NCBI GenBank assembly: GCA_003993805.1 | Contig: RSEF01000002.1 | Location: 66,737,220 to 66,801,219 of the forward strand | Reading direction: 5' to 3' | DNA length: 64,000 nt | Source: Himantopus leucocephalus | Taxonomy: Eukaryota > Chordata > Aves > Charadriiformes > Recurvirostridae | Shown: one piece after another, positions 52,601 to 64,000 of the stretch | How the letters are laid out: every line of letters begins with the position of its first letter | How positions within the stretch are numbered: the stretch's first letter is position 1 | Program-made: the position numbers and the translations under genes | The notes under the pieces: generated by a model | Databases searched by the model: none | The model's input: the letters and a program-made list of their open reading frames with translations, nothing else | Told to the model about the DNA's origin: nothing

Positions 52601-53759
52601 AATGTTAATTTCTATCCTAAAAACTTAGCAAATGCTATATCTGATCTCACAGAGTATTTTCACTAAAATATCTCTTTGGATGGAGGCAGAGTTCTGCCTT
52701 AATTGGTCTTTCAGAAATTTGATTGCATGCAGAGACAATTCTAAAGGTATCATCAGACAAACGAAAAAAGGGGAACATGCAGGGGTCTATTATATAATTA
52801 ATCTCCTGGCCTTGTCAGATGGAGCACAAGAGGACAATAAAGCATAGACATTGGGGTCTAATAAAATATTTATCTCATTCACGAAAAAAAAATGTCAGAT
52901 GTAGTCAAGTTAAGCCCAAAGCAAGAAATGCTGAAAACAAGCAGTAGAGAAGTGCATGGGAAGGACATTTATGAAAGGTGCTGATTAGGACCAAGTATGA
53001 TAACAGTATTTTAGGATGCATACCTGTGTCCATGAAGAACTGTGTTTGTACTGTTAGCTTAGCACCACATTCAGTCAATATCATACAGAAAAAATTGTGC
53101 AAGGAATTTCTGTTCTGTTACCAGCCTGAGATAACTATCTTCCTACTACAGAAGTTTCATAGTTTTCAACCATCAAAATTAGTATTCCTTCAAGAAGAAT
53201 ATAACACAATTTAAGATATTTTAAAAATTCTAAAACTTTATTGCCAGCAGATATGAACTTTGAGCAATAATGGGACACATCAAAGACCTGAAAATTATCT
53301 TAAGCTATCTACATCAGGGAAGGTCAAGAAAACAGCTGTACTACAGTAGACACAAGTCTGAAGAGCACGACTATGTGTTTCAGATCACTTCTCTCTCATC
53401 TACCTCAACCCTCTGTCTAGCTCTCAAATATGAACATGGAAATAATTTTTTTCTTTATATGGATTAAAAATGTGTACTTCTCAAAAATATTTCTTGAGAG
53501 ACAACACAGAAGAGTCACATCCCCGCCCCCTTCCTCCCCAAACCAACCCAATCCACAGTGGCAGCAAGTGCCAAACCTTGTGCATCACAGCATGATTATT
53601 AATCTTCTGTGGGCATATGATGAACCAAAGAAGGAAAGAAAGTCAAAAATAAAAGTAAATTCAAGTAGACTACTAATATTCATCTACACTAAACTACTAC
53701 AGCTATGTAGTTTAACACTGATTAACTTAGCTGAGGTACATAAGTTTTAAGTACTCAGT
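49680..53759. other. AT-rich noncoding DNA, no gene recognised
   Basis: The 128-codon plus-strand frame at 49566-49952 begins in the artefactual duplication and crosses an N, so it is not a gene. Frames elsewhere are 60-106 codons without motifs. No named repeat is recognised. Confidence 0.6.
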
Positions 53760-54030
53760 GATGGAAACATTGGTCTAGTTGGTTTGGTTGGAAGAACTGT
53801 GGCTTATCCACATGTGCTCTGGGAAAAGGTAGCTACTATGTGCCTTTGGTCCCTTGGATGTGCTGCAGGAGAACAGCTACTGCAGAACTTTGGAGACCTT
53901 GTGGAAGAACTGGGTGTCCCAGGGTATTTGGCATTGAATTCCAGTTGATTACAGCAACTCTCTCCCATTCGCTACCATGGCTCTGTCTCAATGGTAAAAG
54001 GGAACCTGCAGTCAGGGGTGATGAAAACTG
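53760..54030. other. GC-richer patch, unidentified
   Basis: This patch is noticeably less AT-rich than its surroundings and lies under a 129-codon minus-strand frame (53836-54225) and a 63-codon plus-strand frame. I could not match either protein to a family. It may be an unrecognised old repeat or a former exon; neither is supported by a motif. Confidence 0.3.
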
Positions 54031-57000
54031 AATTAAACCAAAGTCCCATGAAGGTATGTTGCTGCTGTTTATTAAGGCTTGTAGACTTATGCAGGTAGGC
54101 TTTGAAACAAACTTCTCCCCGATTATTTGCCTTAGAAAACTTTTCTTTTCAGGCCATGTACAAAGCTCAGCGATTATATGCCAGGTGATTCTACACTTGG
54201 TATCTAACAAGAAGCAAGAAACCACACATTTTCAAAAAGAAAAATAACCCTTAACTTTTTATTTTCACTTGGTGTTTTGCTTCAGGCTTCTAGGCCACAA
54301 ACTCTGAGAAACTTGTTTTCAATTAGACGTTGGTTCCACTAACAAGTCACTTGCAAACTTCTTGATATTGTATCATTAAAAGTTGCAGATTATAAATTTC
54401 ATTATTCTGTTATAAATGAGCAAAACATTAGAACAACATGAATGCTCTCATGCTCCCAGTAAAAAAATAGCCAAAAAAGCATAACGCTTCCAGAGCAGAG
54501 GAGCAATTGCATGCTTATTATTTCCAAGGTTACAGCAATAACACATGTGCTTGGCACACCGGGGTCACTGACCAATCTCCAGAGTATTGGCAAATATAAT
54601 GTAACTGCAAGAAATTAAGTTCTTCAGATGGAAGAAGGAAATACATCACTAAAAGTAGTACCTAACAAAGCTTACAAAGACATTGCAAAGTTTTGGTGGC
54701 ACTGCTATAGAGAATCAGCACAGAAAAATTCCAAATTCATTTCTACCAAGAGCCTCATTTCATAGTGCAAACTTAGCCTTTGTGCTTTCCCAAGATCCAC
54801 ATGCATCAACACATCAATCTTGTAGCAAGATTCCATCTGTGTACTCACACCAGAGAGCCAAATAGTTGATTATCTGATTACAGATTTGAAAGAAATGGTG
54901 AGGATAAACAGAAAAGCTTAAGAACTACCCGCACACATGTAAATTTCTAAATCTGCTAAAAAGACATTTGAAATTGTCACCAATTTCCAATTATGAGTTT
55001 GGTAAGATGAACTCAGAACTGCAATGCAACTGCAGTGGTCCCGCAGTGGAAGGTACAACGTCATAGGTGTTACCTTTAGCTTTCCACTATTGCAAAACTT
55101 CAATCTGCACAGGCTACAGCAAACAGCATTTCAGGGTGTACCCACGCTTACTAGCTTTTAAGCAGCATTAAAAAAAAACCAAACAAAAAACAAACAACCA
55201 TGGAGAGAATTTGCCTCTTGACCTAAACCATAGTTACCTAGATAGTCTAATACTATCTGTCACTAAAATATTAATCCTATGTAAAGCTAAGGTACCTGGT
55301 GAAAGATAGTCTTTTAGGTACTTTCTTTAGAGATTTGTCTCCCATTGACGTTCATCCTAAAAAAGCATTCCAGAAGGTAAGTCACCTGAGCTGCAACCCA
55401 CTAAAATAGGCCAGTATTAAGAAAAGCCATATTATATACCTTTTACTCTTCACTAAAAAGAAAAGAAAAAGTCAACAGTCCTCCCTCAAAAAATTAGAAA
55501 CTGCTGTAGTTATTGATTGTGCTGGAAGTTGACATACTTTATTTACTTACGTCTTCTAACCTTGTTGAAAAAAATAGTAGACAAATATTACTCTTTATAT
55601 GGAAGGGAAAACTGAAGTTGATAGCGCTTACATGATTTTTTTTTTTTATGTCAAGTTCCAATTAGAATTAGACCAGAACAATCTTTATTATCAGGTGTTA
55701 AGTAAAAGTTCCCATTGAAATCCACAAGAAATCAATAACTGTCTGATTCCCATATTGTCCCATGGCTCCAAGCATGTCCTAGAGCACAAGGGTCCCAGCA
55801 TATCAATTAGGCCACCAGAGCCATATTTAAGCAAGGTAATCCATATTTAGGTAATCCATTTAAGCAACGTGATCATCTTTCTACCAAAATACATAGCGAT
55901 CGGAAATACTAGCACTGGATTCATAAAAAATAAAACCCATGATTCCTCCATTCTTTTAATTAATATATTTGAAGACAAGGTAGTAAGTATTTTGGAAGGA
56001 CAGTATTCCTCATTTCAGCTGTGGGTTTTATTTTTTTAAGAAAATATTACTACTATAGCAGGGAAAAAAAGAAATGTCTTTCTCCCCCTCTGGTGTGACT
56101 ATTAAGGCTACAAAATGTGCCAGATTAAGACCTTGGAGATGGAAATGCTATGTTTATCCAGAGGGCTTGTTCAGCACTGCCAACAGCTGTGCAACTTTTC
56201 CCAAACAATGTTCCTCAACGATGACTTGAAAGGACCACAATTAGGGGCAGTAGAATAGTTTAATTTCTATGCCCATTCAATCCTTGGCTTCTCTGCTGAG
56301 CCTGCCAACTATTGCCAATTGCAATGGTGGATTTTGTGACATGGACACTTGTCCACTAGGAACTGGACTGAGGCTGCAATCCAATGTAATTATTTTCAGT
56401 CACTATTGACCTGCGAGAAGTTTCAAACAAGGAAATGTTGAAGCTTTTCTGCTCTTACCAGCTCCCTCAACCAATGCTACCTCTGTAGCAGTGACTGATG
56501 ATGTATTCCCTGACAATTTCAAAACCATTTTAATAATTTTTCAAATTTTTAAACCTCCCCTCCCCAGTAAAAAAAATGCAAAAGAATAGAAAAAAACATT
56601 TTGATCATATATAAAAAATACATATTTCAAATGTTTTAAAAAATTTTTTTAAAAAAGCCCCTGACTTGAACTGACTTGTGATGTAGCACAGGACAAAAAT
56701 ACATTTTCACAATCACTATGTATTAACCAGTCATCCTTTCCCATTATATCTGAAGAACTACCTTATTTTTTTTCCCCCCGGGATGTAAATTGGAAAAAGT
56801 AATTTTCATGCCATTTACATGTGCGCAGTTTTTTTTTTTTTAAATTCTATACTTAAGTAACTAACAGATAATTTGGTAATGATGGCACCAAAGCTATAGC
56901 AAGAATGCACAGTTGTGTCTGACCTCAGAGCGTAAGTAATCCTGGCTTGTGTTTGGCTAGGAACCCTAGGTGCCTCAGGCATAAATCAAGAATTAATAAT

Positions 57001-57090
57001 TGATGAATAGGTATTATTTAGCTCTAATGTTTTTAAGCTAACTTACATGAAACAAAAATATAAATAATGTAAATCATATTATTGGACTCA
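54031..57090. other. AT-rich noncoding DNA
   Basis: Low-complexity A/T runs are frequent, notably around 55160, 55638 and 56520-56850. No gene is recognised. Confidence 0.6.
55821..55873. repeat. Short imperfect tandem repeat
   Basis: Three imperfect copies of a CCATATTTAAGCAAGGTAAT-like unit occur at 55821-55840, 55841-55855 (with a 5-bp deletion) and 55856-55873 (with a small deletion after CCAT). Confidence 0.65.
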
Positions 57091-57114
57091 NGGGGGAAAA
57101 AAAAAAAAAAAAAA
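57091..57114. repeat. Single-N gap followed by five G and 18 A
   Basis: One unresolved base at 57091 is followed by GGGGG and 18 A. The gap sits at a homopolymer and is likely an assembly join. Unlike the joins at 49.5 kb and 62.75 kb, I see no clear duplicated flank. Confidence 0.8.
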
Positions 57115-57658
57115 GAAAATGCAGTACTGAGGTAAGATTGCTCTGGCCTTCCTCCCACTTTGGGACAAAAAGGGAGGAGAACAGGAGGAGAGAGTTGACT
57201 GCACAGATCCCTCTAGCGGCAGCAACGAAAATGGGATTTTGGCTAAATCTGAATGAGCAAGTCTTTCAGAGCCAGAAGATGTGTTTGGAGCACAGGAGTC
57301 TGCAGCAAGGCAACCCGTAGAGCAGGGATGAGAGCTGTCTCTGCAGAAAGGCTGCCTGATCCCAGGGGCACCTGCAGGACTCTGTTGCTCTGTCGCTATT
57401 TAAAGTGTATGGAAAGGAGACATGTGGGAGGCCACAGGGTGGGAGAAGTGGGATGCAGGGCAGTCATACAGTTCTTAGAAGTTGAACTCTGTTACTAAGT
57501 CGGAGAGCAATACCTTTCTGCATGCTTTGATTAAAGCAGATATCCAGATCTACTTGGGGCATACCGAAGGATAAGTTTTGTATCGCCCACACACAATTCA
57601 ATACATACAGTTGTATTCCTTGTAATACAAATAAACTAGTCTCCTTTTTCCTCCATAG
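57115..57658. other. GC-richer patch, unidentified
   Basis: Composition rises in G and C from about 57130 to 57490, with overlapping plus-strand frames of 60 and 81 codons in different phases. No domain is recognised. It lies directly after an assembly gap and just upstream of an exon-like segment, so it could be part of an unannotated transcript, but nothing in the sequence proves it. Confidence 0.3.
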
Positions 57659-57822
57659 ATATGAACTATCGAATGCTAGAGCATGAGCTTGTGAATGTCA
57701 AGGTATGGCAAATGAACGTGAAACAAAAGAAGAAAAAGGTGCCCCAACTTGTAAAACCACCTACACTGAAATTTAAGGCCCGTTCCTTGCCTATAGAGTC
57801 ATAAAGATTCAGGCCTAATAAA
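57659..57822 (+). other. Exon-like segment: 3' splice site, 47-codon frame, poly-A signal
   Basis: A pyrimidine-rich tract ending in CCATAG (AG at 57657-57658) is a good 3' splice-site match. It is followed at once by an ATG at 57661 and a frame of 47 codons ending in TAA at 57802-57804, with an AATAAA polyadenylation signal at 57817-57822. The encoded peptide is hydrophilic and basic, with a QKKKKVP stretch. A GTATGG at 57703 could alternatively act as a 5' splice site, giving an internal exon of 44 bp (57659-57702). An in-frame TAG lies upstream of the ATG, so the frame does not extend leftwards without splicing. I recognise no family, and the combination may be coincidental. Confidence 0.22.
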
Positions 57823-58660
57823 GGCATAATCTCACTATCCAACAAGTATGTTCATTGGCAAAACCCATCCTGAAGATTTATCATACTTTCATGTGTCACA
57901 TCTGCTCTTTGCCTTATTGTGCTACCCCAGAGCACTAGTCCTACCATAAGTACAGAAGTGTATAAAAGATACACAAATCAGCCTGCCCCCCAGTTATCTG
58001 TATAGGTTTATTTCTAGAAGCGTGTTCTAAAGGGAGCAAGAGACTAGAAGAAAAATGTCTGGTTTATAATGGGGAATACATTTTACATGCTTATATTATT
58101 AAACATGCAATAAGTTTATAATTACATTGTAAGTTATGCAATAGCATTGTCTACAGATGATTTGTTGATTTATGTGGTCTTTTCAGCTCACCTGGAATGA
58201 TATATGCTTACTCAAACAAGGAGTCTTTTTCTGAGTCTGAACTTATTTATGAAATGGATTGTAAAGTGTGACTGCCTTCAATAGCTAATAGAGGACTAGG
58301 TGAAGTAGAAGATCCCAGCAGATAGCAGTTACTTGGTTAATGTTGGCATAGATTTCTGTGGCAAACCCACATCATGCTTTCTGTGGAGATATTTCCCTCT
58401 CTGTTTATAATTTTTACTAAATTTACTCCTGTTGAGATATTCTTACAAATTTCTGGAAGTCAATTACAAAGTCAGCTTAAAGGAAGGCTACTTCTGCACT
58501 GATTTGAATCCTAAAATATTTTGAATGCTGTTTCTTGAGATTTCAGTATGGTGTTTATGGAAGCCATCAGTTTCGATCTGTTGTAATATATGGGCATTTT
58601 CTACCAGGATTCAACGACAAATCATAAAATATCCTCAAGATGAGTTTAGCTGATTGAGAA
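57823..58660. other. AT-rich noncoding DNA
   Basis: No open frame of 60 codons or more and no named repeat up to the CR1 boundary. Confidence 0.6.
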
Positions 58661-59157
58661 ACATAGAATCATTTAGGTTGGAAAAGACTTGCACATCAAA
58701 GACCATTAGGTCCACCCTTTCACCTAACACAGCCACGTGCACCACTAAACCACATTCCAAAGTGCCATGTCTTTAAATACCTCCAGGGATGGTAACTCAA
58801 CCACTTCCCTAGGCAGCCTGTTCCAATGCTTAATAATCCTTTCAGTGAAGAAATTTTTCCTAATACCTAATCTAAACCTTCCCTGGTGCAACTTGAGGTC
58901 ATTTCCTCTTGTCCTATCGCTTGTGACTTGGGAGAAGAAACTGACACCCACCACACTGCAGCCTCCTTTCAGGTGGCTGTGGGGAGCAATAAGGTCTCCA
59001 CTGAGCCTCCTTTTCTCCAGGCTCAACCACCGCAGTTCCCTCAGCCACTCCTCATATGACTTGTTCTCCGGATCTCTCACCAGCTTCATTGCCCTTCTTT
59101 GGACATGCTCCAGCACCTCAATATCTTTCTTGTAGTGAGGGGCCCAGCATGCTGCAT
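58661..59157 (-). mobile_element. CR1 LINE 3' fragment, minus strand, well preserved
   Basis: A 5'-truncated CR1 of about 0.5 kb. On the minus strand it begins in the sequence encoding the C-terminal part of the reverse transcriptase (near 59157), runs through the rest of the protein and a short 3' UTR, and ends with a single ATTCTATG octamer near 58663-58670. The flanks show no obvious target-site duplication, which is usual for CR1. The open frame across most of it makes this the least decayed CR1 of the window. The left end is set by the tail octamer; the right end is accurate to about 10 bp. Confidence 0.92.
58745..59116 (-). pseudogene. CR1 ORF2 C-terminal fragment, 123 codons open
   Basis: The frame starts at an internal ATG within the block [12 protein letters not shown] and continues through [46 protein letters not shown] and [19 protein letters not shown], all typical of the CR1 protein C-terminus. 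The in-frame stop lies at 58745-58747. Polymerase and endonuclease domains are absent because of the 5' truncation, so it is non-functional despite being uninterrupted. The reading frame has no promoter or splice context suggesting host use. Confidence 0.9.
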
Positions 59158-59600
59158 GGATGATAAATTACTGAACACATTTTTATGGAGCTGAAATCTA
59201 GTGTGAACCTACCAAAACCCCACAGGGTCAGAAAGCTTGAATGACAGTACCAGGGAGCAAAAATAGTGTGGAGGGACCATGCTAGGGGACTTTGCATGCC
59301 CTGGGCATTGCCAAGCAAAGCTGTATCTCAGGTCACAGAGCGGCTGGGGTGGCCCTGAGTCACTGATTGTGTAGCTACACCATGAAAATCCAACCCCCAT
59401 CCCCAAAAAGGGACAAGGCAGCTGTTTACGCTTGAGGCTACTGTTAATGGTTGGAGAAAAGCTGCCATGTAGCTAGGGGAAGGGTGGGAAGGACTGACTC
59501 TTCTTTTTCTTCCTTTTGGCTTTTAGTGCCAGGTCCTTTTCCCAATGCCCGTTTGACTGATCTCTCAACAGAGGGACTGTGTTTTGATCCTAGACAATAT
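59158..59600. other. GC-richer stretch, unidentified
   Basis: Adjacent to the CR1 5' end, this stretch is less AT-rich than average and contains minus-strand frames of 65-66 codons at 59118-59406 and 59444-59641 with no motif. It does not look like CR1. Its identity is unknown. Confidence 0.35.
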
Positions 59601-62600
59601 TGCAATTGAATGATATGTAACAGGAATCTTATATTACTCACGCACGTAGGAGATGTATTGTATTTCAGGCAGTTTTCTTTAAAAATGCCCCCAAATGCTT
59701 ATTATGAACATAAAGTTTAAAATTTCTTAAATGCAAAATCATAAATATATATTTATGCTATTTTTTTTAAACAAAACATCTTGCTCAGGCTGTTATGTAT
59801 GGAAGGCCTTAAAGCTGGATATACCTTAATCCTTAAAGGAATGTGGTCTTTGTATTGTACCAAACGGGGTCACAGTAAAATATCTGACCCTGCATTAGGC
59901 ATCTATACAGTAACCATACTGCAAAAATGCCACTGCCTATAATAGGCCAAATTTTTTTTCATGGTGATCATGGCATCTATTATCTTTTGATTGCCATTAC
60001 ATTAGCACTTTACTTGAAGACAAAGAGACAAGCTTTCTTCATGTGAATGTTAAATGCATGTCCTAGCTTATAGAAATATTTTTTCTTTTGTTTCAGCCCC
60101 ATTAATTCTTTTAATTGAGAGGAAATTTTGGGAAACTTCTTACATATTACTAGAACTCATTTTTAACAAACAAGATGAAATTGCTTTGCGTGGTTTTTTT
60201 AATGAGAAACTAACTAGATATTATTGCTTTTGTAAACAAGGCACCATTACCTTTCCTTGAGCTAGTGAGACAGGCAGTGAAAGAATTTAAGCATAATCAC
60301 AAGCAAACACTGATAATATAAGAGAGTGCATGTCTGTATTGGCTCTTCACTTTTAGGTTAATATGACAAGTTTAACACTGTGCTGACACATTTTAATTTG
60401 CCATAGTTTTTTGAGCCAGAAAGAAAGTCTCATGCTCTGCTAATATCAAAATTATTTGCCTTGGATTAAAGTATAAAGCATGTCTAGGGGGAAAAAACAA
60501 TTCTTAAACAACTGAAACTACCTTTTTAATATGAGTGAAAATGTCAATTTTCTTCTGAGATGGTGTTAAAAAAAATCTGATCCCCCCATCTTTTTAGATT
60601 TTTTATATACAGGTGTGCAAACTAATGAGTCCCCCTTTTCTCTGGCAACAAGTAATCAAATAGCAGTCATTTTGACTGCAAAAAGACCTGCATTGTCCAA
60701 CTGCAGTGCAGTCAACTCTCAGTTTTGTTGTATATTGCACATGCTACAAAATACAAAGATTTCTATAATAAGTTGCTTCACAGTATTAAGCATCTTTTTA
60801 ATGAAGAGAAATTATTGAGCTTCTGTAAGGAATAAATACACATATACACCTTTTATCTAGAAAACTATATTGTGACAGAGCTGCTCACTTTTGGCATTAT
60901 ATGATTTTGATTGTGATCTTTTTATACAGATGCCTCCTCTAGTCTGTCTGACTGAGAGCTGTAACAAGAGTCAGAACTCAAAGAACAGGACACTTTGCAA
61001 CGAGGAAATAAACTTTTTACTTTTGAAAACAGTTTTGAAAGTGCAGTTTCATGATCTTGCACTTCTTTGTGTAGCAGAATAGCAAAACAGGGAAAGGTAG
61101 TCCTCTGCTGCCTAGAAGGCAAAGGGCCAGAGATGCTCCTGCATTGTTGGTTTTTTGGTTTTTTGTTTTTTTTTTTTTTTTTGTAAAGCACTACATACAT
61201 TTTCACTTCTAAAATTAATAATAAAATGAGACATGCCATTTTTAATAAGAGATTGCTCAAATTTAGAACTACTTTCTTTTCCAGAACTGGAACGGGCTGG
61301 TTTACAGTCACGTCCACCTCTTTTCTCTTTTGCCCTCCCAGTGGAGACAGAGGACGGTCACTGTGGGTCACAGCAATGCAGAACGAGAGGGCCCCATCCC
61401 AGCTAGTGCAGGGGCTTCTGTGTTGCAGTGTAATGGCACAGCTCACAACGCCACGTTGTGCCTTTCTAACGGCTTTGCAAAGCCTCGGTTTTCTCTTTGA
61501 GGCAGAAAAAACTTATCTTTCTATGCTGGCCATTATGCTGACCACGTTATGCATGCGAACCTGTAAACTTCTGGAAACAATTTGAAGTACTGTTTAGATT
61601 TTAATACCAGAAAAAATTCCTGAGCAACTTTTGAGGGTGCCATTTTACAGCAGAGCAGACACCATAACTAGAAAAAACCCCAACAAATCCAGTATCTCTC
61701 ACTATCACCTTTATTAACAAGCGGTTAAAAATGAAAATGAAAAATAGTCACTGAGTGACAGAAAACACATGGTTTGTTAGGTTCATTGAGGAATCTGGTA
61801 GCACATCTGGGAAACTGAGGCTAAATATCAGACTCTCAGAATACTCTGAGTATCGGCTTATCAGATTTTGAGAGCAAAGTTTTTGTAATCCTTCTCATTG
61901 AAATGCAAAAATTCTCTTTTTATGCAATGCAAGCTTCAACTGTTTTTTTAAATTCCTTCACATTTATACTAGCAGATCTGAGGTGGAGAATAAGCTTAGT
62001 CAGAAAACCTTAGTCATCTGATGTTACACACTAACAGACACACAGAGGCTGATTTTGGCAGTTGTATGTAGGGCATTTGCTCAGGTGTCCTCAGTTTTCA
62101 TATATGCCTTCTGTCACAGCAGAATCAAGTGGTAGCTGAGGGTGTTGGAGGGTGCTGGCTGAATGTGCTGGGAGGCAGCACTGGTGTCACTGGATCATAG
62201 CCTGGAAATTTGCAACTGGGTTGGACAAGCAGATATTCATGATGCTAAAATATGTCCATTTTCTATAGGACGGTACAGAACAGCCTTTTGACTCACGACA
62301 AAAGGGCTGCGCACTTTCTTTAGGCAGACAGCCCCGAGGATGGTGTCCTTCAAATCCCTCTAGCACGACATGCCACTCAGGAAAAAGTATTTTGATAAAC
62401 ATATTTTAAATTAAACCTGAAACACTCTCAAGGGACAGAGCTGCTGTGCTAAAGCCTCAGGTTTTTAAACTATACACCCCAGCTTTTTGCTGTGCAGAAT
62501 TTGCCAGGCCTTCTGTAGTTCATGCCTGAACATTGTGAATTAACAAGCATGTAACTAATAACAAAGTGTTCGTTGAGATGCATGCCCTGCACAGTCAGAG

Positions 62601-62731
62601 AGACTCATTCAGACTGATTTCATTTTGACAGCAGCATCTGTGCTGCTCAAAACCACCAGCTAAGTTTCTGTGCCCAGGGAAGCATGCTACACCTCCTCGT
62701 CCAGGGAGAGCGCGAAAAAGGTGACTTCAAG
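59601..62731. other. AT-rich noncoding DNA with a T-rich tract
   Basis: A T-rich tract with a few G lies at 61149-61182. The 174-codon minus-strand frame at 60922-61446 reads across this tract, which gives a poly-lysine segment, and has no recognisable domain. A 119-codon plus-strand frame overlaps it. Neither is credible as a gene. Confidence 0.6.
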
Positions 62732-62774
62732 CTACTTTTATGCCTGGAGGATNCTACTTTTCTGCCTGGAGGAC
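62732..62774 (+). repeat. 21-bp duplication around a single N (probable assembly artefact)
   Basis: CTACTTTTATGCCTGGAGGA plus one base at 62732-62752 is repeated at 62754-62774 with two differences, separated by one N at 62753. This is the same signature as the block at 49.5 kb, that is, unmerged contig-end overlap. The 74-codon frame at 62740-62964 crosses the N and should be ignored. Confidence 0.8.
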
Positions 62775-63750
62775 AACAGACTACTGTACGGGCTGCCTTA
62801 ATCTAAAGCACAAATTAAGAAGCTCTGAAAGCTGCTATGAAACACATACAAACTCTCCTGATGTTTCTACCCAGCAGCTTCACAGCCCACAGCCATTGAG
62901 GATCCCCTTACAGGAGCATAGTAGAAAGGCCATGCTGATCCCAAAAGCAGTCCCTATTCCCTAAAAAATTCAGTCCATGTGCTAGAAATACTACTGTCTC
63001 GGTATATGCAGAGATTTTACAGCCTCCTTTACTAACTGGGTAGGGGTGTGACCACCTAATGGAGTGAATTTTCCCAAAAGACGATATGTAAAATAAATTA
63101 ATTTCTGTATCCGTTTAGGTTGTTGCAAAATATTGAAGTTTGCTATCCAGGTGACACCTGAATCTCAATCTGAATGCCCTCCAAAGTTTTAGCTAGGAAA
63201 CATAATTAAAACAGGCCTAGCCAGCCAAATTCCCTAAGTGATCATTAATTAGAGGTCTCAGGGCAGACATCTGATAACTTCATCCCAACAACCTGGGAAG
63301 GTAGCAGAATTAGAGAGATAAGAGGTGGTGAAACATGATTGAAATCCATGGCATGCTTTTAAGTATCTCACATAGCTGCAGTTCTTCCAATATTGTTATG
63401 TCCTGATCTCCAACTGTTTCTGGTGTATTAATCGTGATACGATGGCAGATCAGCATACGCAAATTAAAGTAGTTCCCCTTTTTATTGCTGTTTAGCTTGG
63501 TTTTGGCTCGGGTTTTTTGTTGTTTTGGTGGGTTTTTTGAGAGGAAAGAGTGGGGTTTTTTTTTCATTTGCAGTTCAAAGCCTAGCACAATACATATACA
63601 AGTATATATGCATGGTACCATTTCATTTTGTACTTCACCTTATCCATAATGCAAGTATTTTTCTTGAAGTACCACATAAACAATATTGAAAAGAGGCTGC
63701 TGTATTCCATTATTCTACAATCAAACTCACATAAGTTCATAGCTCTCCTT
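62775..63750. other. AT-rich noncoding DNA with a G/T-rich run
   Basis: A low-complexity stretch of T runs separated by G lies at about 63495-63565. A 103-codon minus-strand frame reads across it without any motif. No gene is recognised. Confidence 0.6.
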
Positions 63751-63796
63751 AGCATCCTTAATGCAGCGCATCCTTAACGCAGCACATCCTTACCCA
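63751..63796. repeat. Short tandem repeat, unit about 16 bp
   Basis: Three near-identical units built on AGCATCCTTAATGC, AGCGCATCCTTAACGC and AGCACATCCTTACCC lie head to tail. Confidence 0.8.
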
Positions 63797-64000
63797 CTGA
63801 ACTAACCATTTGCTTTTTCTGAAAGCCACAGTGTTAAGAAGACAACTGGAAGAATAAAGCAGTCATAGCAGAAGGAAGATAGTAATTTATTTAAAGGGAA
63901 AGTGCATCAAAGATAACCTAAAACTGTTGGAATCACTAAACTGGGAACATGCTGAAAGCAGCCAGTGAATGGGAGGCTCTGATTAGCGATCCTTCTCTCC
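63797..64000. other. Noncoding DNA to window end
   Basis: Unique sequence with no open frame or repeat recognised. Confidence 0.5.

Noticed and set aside
60922..61446. 174-codon minus-strand open frame
   Set aside because: It reads through a long T-rich tract that yields poly-lysine, overlaps a 119-codon frame on the other strand and has no recognisable domain.

Overview
This window looks like AT-rich noncoding DNA from a bird, either intergenic or deep intronic. The main clue is the repeat content. All three recognisable interspersed repeats are CR1 non-LTR retrotransposons, two of them ending in the octamer tail typical of amniote CR1 (ATTCTGTG or ATTCTATG). No SINE/LINE families typical of mammals were recognised. 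CR1 also occurs in turtles and crocodilians, so 'bird' is an inference. I found no complete protein-coding gene, rRNA, tRNA or CRISPR array. Nearly all open frames of 60-180 codons overlap one another on both strands, lack any recognisable family signature, and fit chance expectation for this much sequence.

Layout. 1-24.8 kb is unannotatable AT-rich sequence. It contains homopolymer tracts, a pyrimidine-rich block (5.64-7.08 kb), a polypurine tract (9.96-10.0 kb), the longest open frame of the window (13.3-13.8 kb, minus strand, possibly a decayed retroelement pol piece), a possible conserved noncoding block (14.7-15.0 kb) and a poly-A-flanked gap (21.5 kb). At 24.85-26.37 kb there is an old, stop-riddled CR1 on the plus strand. 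From 26.4 to 36.3 kb the sequence is AT-rich, with a homeodomain-site-rich stretch near 31.6-32.0 kb and a degenerate tandem repeat of about 36 bp at 34.5-34.85 kb. At 36.34-38.13 kb a minus-strand CR1 keeps endonuclease and C-terminal reverse-transcriptase sequence but has lost the reverse-transcriptase core by internal deletion. From 38.1 to 57 kb there are a CCATC pentamer array (42.8 kb), TTTA and CA microsatellites, and a duplicated block split by single-N gaps (49.4-49.7 kb) that looks like an assembly artefact. At 57.1-57.8 kb a GC-richer patch is followed by a short exon-like stretch. At 58.66-59.16 kb there is a third, better preserved, 5'-truncated CR1 on the minus strand. The remainder to 64 kb is AT-rich with small tandem repeats and another single-N duplication (62.75 kb).

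There is no gene system to describe. The items that repay attention are the internally deleted CR1, the single-N assembly duplications, the 36-bp degenerate minisatellite, the exon-like stretch at 57.66 kb and the 178-codon frame at 13.3-13.8 kb. I did not find convincing evidence of a new biological system.
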